From NCBI GenBank assembly GCA_031266915.1, contig JAISAB010000017.1, positions 1 to 63,367 of the forward strand: a stretch of DNA of 63,367 bases, read 5' to 3'. How positions within the stretch are numbered: the first letter of the stretch is position 1; the number at the start of each line of letters is the position of its first letter. Position numbers and translations under genes: made by a program. Below the pieces are notes generated by a model. The model ran no database searches, was not told where the DNA came from, and saw only the letters and a list, made by a program, of their open reading frames with translations. This DNA is from Rickettsiales bacterium (GTDB taxonomy: Bacteria; Pseudomonadota; Alphaproteobacteria; Rs-D84). This document shows positions 60,037 to 63,367 of this stretch, one piece after another.

Positions 60037-61350
60037 TTATAATTCTAAACTTTTATCTTTTATAGCCTTTTGTATTCGTGCCAAAAAATCAGATAGTTTA
60101 ATATCTGATTCCTGTTCGCCACCTCGAAAACGCACTGAGATACTATTATCGACAACTTCTTTATCGCCAACAATTATCACGTATGGAATTTTTTGTTTGG
60201 CAGCAGCGCGAATTTGATAGCCGACCGTATTGCCATCACCGTCATATTCAGCGCGGATTCCTGCGTCTATCAGTTTTTGTTCTATCTGCTTCGCATATTC
60301 CGAATGTTTGTCGGACACTGATAAAATCTTGACCTGCACAGGCGACAGCCATACAGGCAGGTTACCGTTGCAATTTTCAAGATATACAGCCAAATAACGT
60401 TCAAGCGCGCCAAGAATAGCACGATGAATCATTATTGGGACTTGTTTTTTTCCGTCTTCGCCAACGTATGACATTCCCCACTTTTCAGGCAGATTCATAT
60501 CAAGTTGAATCGTCATCCACTGCCACTCGCGTCCGCCACAATCAATCACCTTAAAATCAATAGCCGGACCATAGAATTTTGCGCCGCCGACATCTACGTC
60601 ATAATCAATGCCTTTGTCTTTCAAGACTTGTTTGATTGATTCTTCCGCGAATTGCCATATTGGTTCATTTTCTATGTATTTGTCGCGTTTGTTTTCCAAA
60701 TCACGAACGGAAAAATAGACTTTGAATTTGTCATATCCAAAGACCTTGTGAAAGTCACGGCCGAAATCAATGACTTTATTCAATTCGTCCATAAATTGGT
60801 CTTTTCGGCAGATTATATGCGCGTCATCCTGCGTGATACAGCGCACTCGCGACATTCCGTGCAGACCGCCGGACGCTTCGTATCTATACACGCGACCAAG
60901 TTCGCAGTATTTGATAGGCAATTCCCGATAGCTGCGCGGCCCGGAATTATAAATACAGACGTGAAACGGACAACTCATCGGTTTTACATAATACGCCGTC
61001 TGTTCTGCTTTATCTTTCAGCGACATATCCATAGGCGGATACATTGCGTCAGCGAAGTGTGCAAGGTGACCGGATTTTTCAAATATCTTCTTCAACCCGA
61101 TTTCAGGCGTAAAAACATATTTATATCCATGCTTGCGATGATGTTCTTTCCAAAATGATTCAATTTCTTCGCGGATAATTGCGCCATTCGGATGCCATAA
61201 AGCTAACCCGCTGCCGACTATGTCGGGTGAGAATGAGAATAAATCAAGTTCTTTACCAAGACGGCGATGGTCGTTTTCTGGCAGACCAGATTCAATGTTA
61301 TTTTCAATTTCGTTTTTCAATTTTTTTGACCTTTTTATTATTGGAATCAT
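60037..61350 (-). CDS. thrS: Threonyl-tRNA synthetase, short form without TGS and editing domains
   Basis: A 437-residue class II synthetase for tRNA-Thr. It begins almost at the catalytic domain (HRRLGKELDLFSFSPDIVGS GLALWHPNGA). Zinc and active-site residues lie in KPMSCPFHVCIYNSGPRSYR ELP, motif 2 in GRVYRYEASGGLHGMSRVRC ITQDDAHI, and motif 3 in MIHRAILGALERYLAVYLEN. The anticodon-binding domain (VKILSVSDKHSEYAKQIEQK) is complete. The N-terminal TGS and Ser-editing domains of the ~640-residue form are absent. The start may be ATG 61350 or a TTG nearby with a better AAAAGG site. A Thr-rich leader ORF precedes it. Confidence 0.92.
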   Translation of the reverse strand: MIPIIKRSKKLKNEIENNIESGLPENDHRRLGKELDLFSFSPDIVGSGLALWHPNGAIIREEIESFWKEHHRKHGYKYVFTPEIGLKKIFEKSGHLAHFADAMYPPMDMSLKDKAEQTAYYVKPMSCPFHVCIYNSGPRSYRELPIKYCELGRVYRYEASGGLHGMSRVRCITQDDAHIICRKDQFMDELNKVIDFGRDFHKVFGYDKFKVYFSVRDLENKRDKYIENEPIWQFAEESIKQVLKDKGIDYDVDVGGAKFYGPAIDFKVIDCGGREWQWMTIQLDMNLPEKWGMSYVGEDGKKQVPIMIHRAILGALERYLAVYLENCNGNLPVWLSPVQVKILSVSDKHSEYAKQIEQKLIDAGIRAEYDGDGNTVGYQIRAAAKQKIPYVIIVGDKEVVDNSISVRFRGGEQESDIKLSDFLARIQKAIKDKSLEL

Positions 61351-61437
61351 ACCACATATATAATCCCAAGATTATTTGTTATTTACTATTATTGATATAT
61401 TCAGGCACAATCGCCAGTGGGGAAATATATAGACCGC

Positions 61438-61533
61438 CTAGGCGGTTGTGGTAGTGGTCAAAAAAGATGCAAAAGACACAACGGAAAAATTCCGACCAGA
61501 TGCAATATCAAAGATGCCTTCGTTTTTTAACAT
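61438..61533 (-). CDS. thrL-like: Threonine leader peptide of thrS
   Basis: An ORF of 31 codons beginning MLKNEGIFDIASGRNFSVVS and ending FASFLTTTTTA, that is ACC ACT ACC ACA ACC GCC TAG. Five successive threonine codons directly before a hairpin (CCGCCTAGGCGG, 61434-61445) upstream of a threonyl-tRNA synthetase gene is the pattern of ribosome-mediated attenuation: starved ribosomes stall on the Thr codons and change the fold. The promoter TTGACT-17-TATAAT lies so close that the first ATG would be nearly leaderless; an internal start is possible. Confidence 0.7.
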   Translation of the reverse strand: MLKNEGIFDIASGRNFSVVSFASFLTTTTTA

Positions 61534-61540
61534 ATTGAAC

Positions 61541-61569
61541 ATTATAAACCTGCTAATTTCAAAAGTCAA
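61541..61569 (-). promoter_or_regulatory. thrS/leader promoter
   Basis: Minus strand TTGACT and TATAAT separated by exactly 17 bases, just upstream of the Thr leader ORF. Confidence 0.8.
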
Positions 61570-61624
61570 GGTTGGTTTAATTTACATCACTACACGGCGT
61601 CCCTTGTCGCCTCATCACGCTCCG

Positions 61625-61975
61625 AAAAGTAGGCGTGATAAAAAACCGCCGGTTGGCGTTTTTTTCGTAAATCGTAATTTGGTACTGAGTATTGGGTACT
61701 AGGTACTAAATCGCCACTGTGTCATTGCGCGGCGCAGCGAAGCAATCCAGTCATAAAATAAGCTCAATTCTATTTGCCCCCCTTTTTGAGGGGGGCTGGC
61801 GCCGTAGGCGACTGGGGGGAGCTCCCCCTCCCCTGCTTCACCCTTCGCCAAGGCTACGTGTGACAAGCCGCGGGTACCCCCCATTTTGGGGGAGAAAAAG
61901 AGAGTGTGCACCCAACGTGCGTACGACTCTGTTTCACTGGATTGCAGCGCCCTGCGGGCTCGCAATGACAACCCG
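61625..61975. repeat. Block of dispersed repeats
   Basis: Contains a terminator hairpin (AAAAAACCGCCGG...GGCGTTTTTTT), short GGTACTGAGTATTGGGTACT repeats (mirrored near 18390-18425), a GTCATTGCGCGGCGCAGCGA palindrome, and a copy of the C-rich repeat found at 20206-20310. No gene between 61570 and 62006. Confidence 0.6.
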
Positions 61976-62006
61976 ATGTTCATGTTTTGCTTTCTGACCT
62001 CTGCCT

Positions 62007-62156
62007 TTATTTCGCGCATTTTTCCATAATCGTCTTTAAATCATTCAATATCATGGACAGGCGGTAATACACATCCGTCAGGTCCGCATTTGGGTCGTTT
62101 ACATACATTTCAACCAATTGTTTTAATAATTTTTCTTTTCTGGTTATTTTTCTCAT
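62007..62156 (-). CDS. Small 49-residue protein under attenuator control
   Basis: ATG 62156 to TAA gives 49 residues (MRKITRKEKLLKQLVEMYVN...LNDLKTIMEKCAK), charged and helical. A strong GGGGGGG purine tract lies just upstream of the ATG. It is preceded directly by attenuator element 4, which supports it being real. No family recognised. Compare the 74-residue helical protein at 48180-48404, in the same setting. Confidence 0.6.
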   Translation of the reverse strand: MRKITRKEKLLKQLVEMYVNDPNADLTDVYYRLSMILNDLKTIMEKCAK

Positions 62157-62180
62157 TTTTGCCCCCCCCTGGATTTGCAA

Positions 62181-62334
62181 ATAAAAAAAGCCGCCCGGGA
62201 AATACAGGGCGGACAGGGGTTCAAAACCTACTCATATAAAATAGCCTGCTGATTCAATATATTCACAGGACCCCTGCCCTTTAGACAGGGGGTACTAACG
62301 CGATACCCGAACGTATATGAATAGGGAGTTTTGA
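62181..62334 (-). ncRNA. Attenuator RNA element 4 (GAATATATTGAATCA loop)
   Basis: Minus strand: outer arms TCAAAAC and CTATTCATATA; inner hairpin CCCCTGTC/GGGCAGGGG; hairpin CCTGT/GCAGG with loop GAATATATTGAATCA; closing arms TATATGAGTAG and GTTTTGA; then CCCCTGTCCGCCC overlapping terminator GCCGCCC/GGGCGGC and TTTTTTTATT. It ends about 25 bases before the 49-residue gene. Confidence 0.78.
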
Positions 62335-62394
62335 TGTCCCTGCCGACGGAATTTCCAACGGCACTGCGATTATACCTTATTTATCCGTGTCTTG

Positions 62395-62579
62395 CCATAA
62401 AAATCATAAATTTCTTGATTTTTACGGATTTTCCGTATAGACTGGGCGTCGCCGGGTTATCAGAACTGACTAAGTTTGATGTTTTTGGCTTCAAACGATA
62501 AGGATTCTGCCGAATATCTGGCTTGCACGATGCCCGCAGGCGTCGCCCCAAAACCAAAAATGTAAAAAAGGAAAATATT
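62395..62579 (+). promoter_or_regulatory. rpsD promoter and leader
   Basis: A promoter-like TTGATT...TATAGA is followed by ~135 bases of leader in which GGGCGTCGCC (near 62445) recurs as GGCGTCGCCCC (near 62539). S4 binds its own mRNA in several bacteria, so this may be an autoregulatory leader, but no known S4 leader fold is recognised. Confidence 0.4.
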
Positions 62580-63212
62580 ATGGCAAGAGATGGTGCAAAA
62601 CGCAGCACGCGCAAACTAAAAATCACCCGCGCACTAGGACTGAATCTGTGGGGTCAGGCCAAGGCCCCCGTGAACAAGCGCAAATACAAACCCGGCCAGC
62701 ACGGCCCGACCGCACGCAACGGAAACCAGACCGACTATGCGAAACAAATGCGTGCCAAGCAGACATTGAAAGGCTATTATGGCAACGTCGGTGAAAAGAA
62801 ATTCCACGCTTATTATACCGAGGCCACCGGCATGAAAGGCAACGCCGCGCAGAACCTTATCGGCCTGTTGGAAAGCCGTTTGGACGCCGTGGTGTATCGC
62901 GCGAAACTGTCGCCGACGGTGTTCTCGGCCCGCCAGCTGGTCAGCCACGGTCATGTCAATGTTAACGGCAAGCGCGTTAAAATCGCGTCGTACCGCGTAA
63001 AGCCGGGCGACGTTATCACCGTTTCCGAAAAGGCGAAGCAAATGCCGTTGGTCGTGTTGGCCCTGGAATCAGCCGAGCGCGCGTTCTGCGACTATGTCAA
63101 AGTAGACAGCGGCGCATTCGAGGCGACGCTGGTCCGCCTGCCCGCGTTCGAGGACGTGCCCTATCCGGTGCAGATGCAGCCTGACCTGATTGTCGAATTT
63201 TATTCGAGATAA
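62580..63212 (+). CDS. rpsD: 30S ribosomal protein S4
   Basis: A 210-residue primary 16S rRNA-binding protein. ATG 62580 is preferred (AAAAGGAAAATATT before it) over an upstream in-frame start. Landmarks: the N-terminal ARDGAKRSTRKLKITRALGL, QMRAKQTLKGYYGNVGEKKF, and the S4 RNA-binding fold LLESRLDAVVYRAKLSPTVF SARQLVSHGHVNVNGKRVKI. The zinc-type cysteines are absent (cysteine-free variant). It stands outside the usual ribosomal operon, with its own terminator at 63216-63243. Confidence 0.96.
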   Translation: MARDGAKRSTRKLKITRALGLNLWGQAKAPVNKRKYKPGQHGPTARNGNQTDYAKQMRAKQTLKGYYGNVGEKKFHAYYTEATGMKGNAAQNLIGLLESRLDAVVYRAKLSPTVFSARQLVSHGHVNVNGKRVKIASYRVKPGDVITVSEKAKQMPLVVLALESAERAFCDYVKVDSGAFEATLVRLPAFEDVPYPVQMQPDLIVEFYSR

Positions 63213-63215
63213 AAA

Positions 63216-63243
63216 TAAAAACCGCCAACCGGCGGTTTTTTCG
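63216..63243 (+). terminator. Terminator after rpsD
   Basis: AAAAACCGCCAACCGGCGG followed by TTTTTTCG. Confidence 0.88.
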
Positions 63244-63272
63244 TGAAATGTGATTCTTGACTCGTGATTCGT

Positions 63273-63367
63273 AAAACCAGTAGTGCATAGTGAGTAATGT
63301 TTAGTTTATAGTGCATAGTTAACTATTTCACTAATAACTAAGCACTATAAACTAAACATTACTCACT
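63273..63367. repeat. Quasi-palindrome of TAGTG-type repeats (cut by window edge)
   Basis: CCAGTAGTGCATAGTGAGTA ATGTTTAGTTTATAGTGCAT is mirrored by AATAACTAAGCACTATAAAC TAAACATTACTCACT. Confidence 0.7.

Noticed and set aside
61448-61702. Plus-strand ORF MVVVKKDAKDTTEKFRPD...
   Set aside because: It lies antisense to the thrS promoter and Thr leader ORF, with no ribosome-binding site or family.

Overview
The window looks like a chromosome segment of an uncultured, probably anaerobic and host-associated alphaproteobacterium. The strongest lineage marker is a circularly permuted (two-piece) ssrA/tmRNA gene at 24.7-25.2 kb, the alphaproteobacterial arrangement. Rubrerythrin, a family of GYYCP-type cysteine-rich exported proteins and a very high load of intergenic palindromes fit a gut-type lineage. 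Placement to order or genus is inference; no rRNA gene is present. TAA, TGA and TAG all serve as stops.

Layout. 1-5.2 kb: an integrated phage-like island (terminase large subunit, DUF5681 protein, ParB-methyltransferase, divergent DUF2924 and large serine recombinase, a zinc-ribbon protein) ending at tRNA-Ser(CGA). 5.5-12.8 kb: a minus-strand run of exported proteins (one interrupted by an in-frame amber codon) and a Tat-exported amidase. 13-14 kb: prfB with its programmed +1 frameshift. 14.3-15 kb: a toxin-antitoxin pair. 15-23.9 kb: exported proteins, a kinase-like protein, a PNPOx-like protein, a lipoprotein, tRNA-Arg, rubrerythrin and obgE. 24.7-29.8 kb: tmRNA, a Lon-like protein without its peptidase domain, tsaB carrying an in-frame nuclease insertion, rimI and a YkgJ-like protein. 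29.8-32.2 kb: a Pif1-like helicase, a GIY-YIG nuclease inside a palindrome, and tRNA-CAT with a broken copy. 32.3-39.1 kb: one giant cysteine-rich exported protein. 40-50 kb: small exported proteins, a radical SAM protein, a Nudix protein, tRNA-Ser(GGA), rpoZ, mtaB, dacC, a DUF559 nuclease inside a 73-bp inverted repeat, holB, tatD and smpB. 50-63 kb: a PAP2 phosphatase, an EF-hand protein, HU, short alaS, a YadA-type anchor protein, RNase J, short thrS and rpsD.

Three things stand out. (1) Eight leader or orphan RNAs share one fold: a long outer stem, an inner hairpin, a second hairpin (in five copies with the loop GAATATATTGAATAA or a near variant), then a third copy of the inner-hairpin arm overlapping an intrinsic terminator. 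The arms co-vary between copies, so this looks like a transcription-attenuating cis-regulatory RNA class. It precedes genes for exported or very small proteins. (2) Three nuclease ORFs (two DUF559, one GIY-YIG) each sit between the arms of a long inverted repeat. One such unit lies in frame inside tsaB, and a related palindrome without an ORF is also present. This suggests palindromic mobile elements powered by single-ORF nucleases. (3) A leader ORF ending in five consecutive threonine codons precedes thrS, pointing to ribosome-mediated attenuation.

Intergenic space is otherwise filled by several families of palindromes, terminators and quasi-palindromes made of short tandem repeats.
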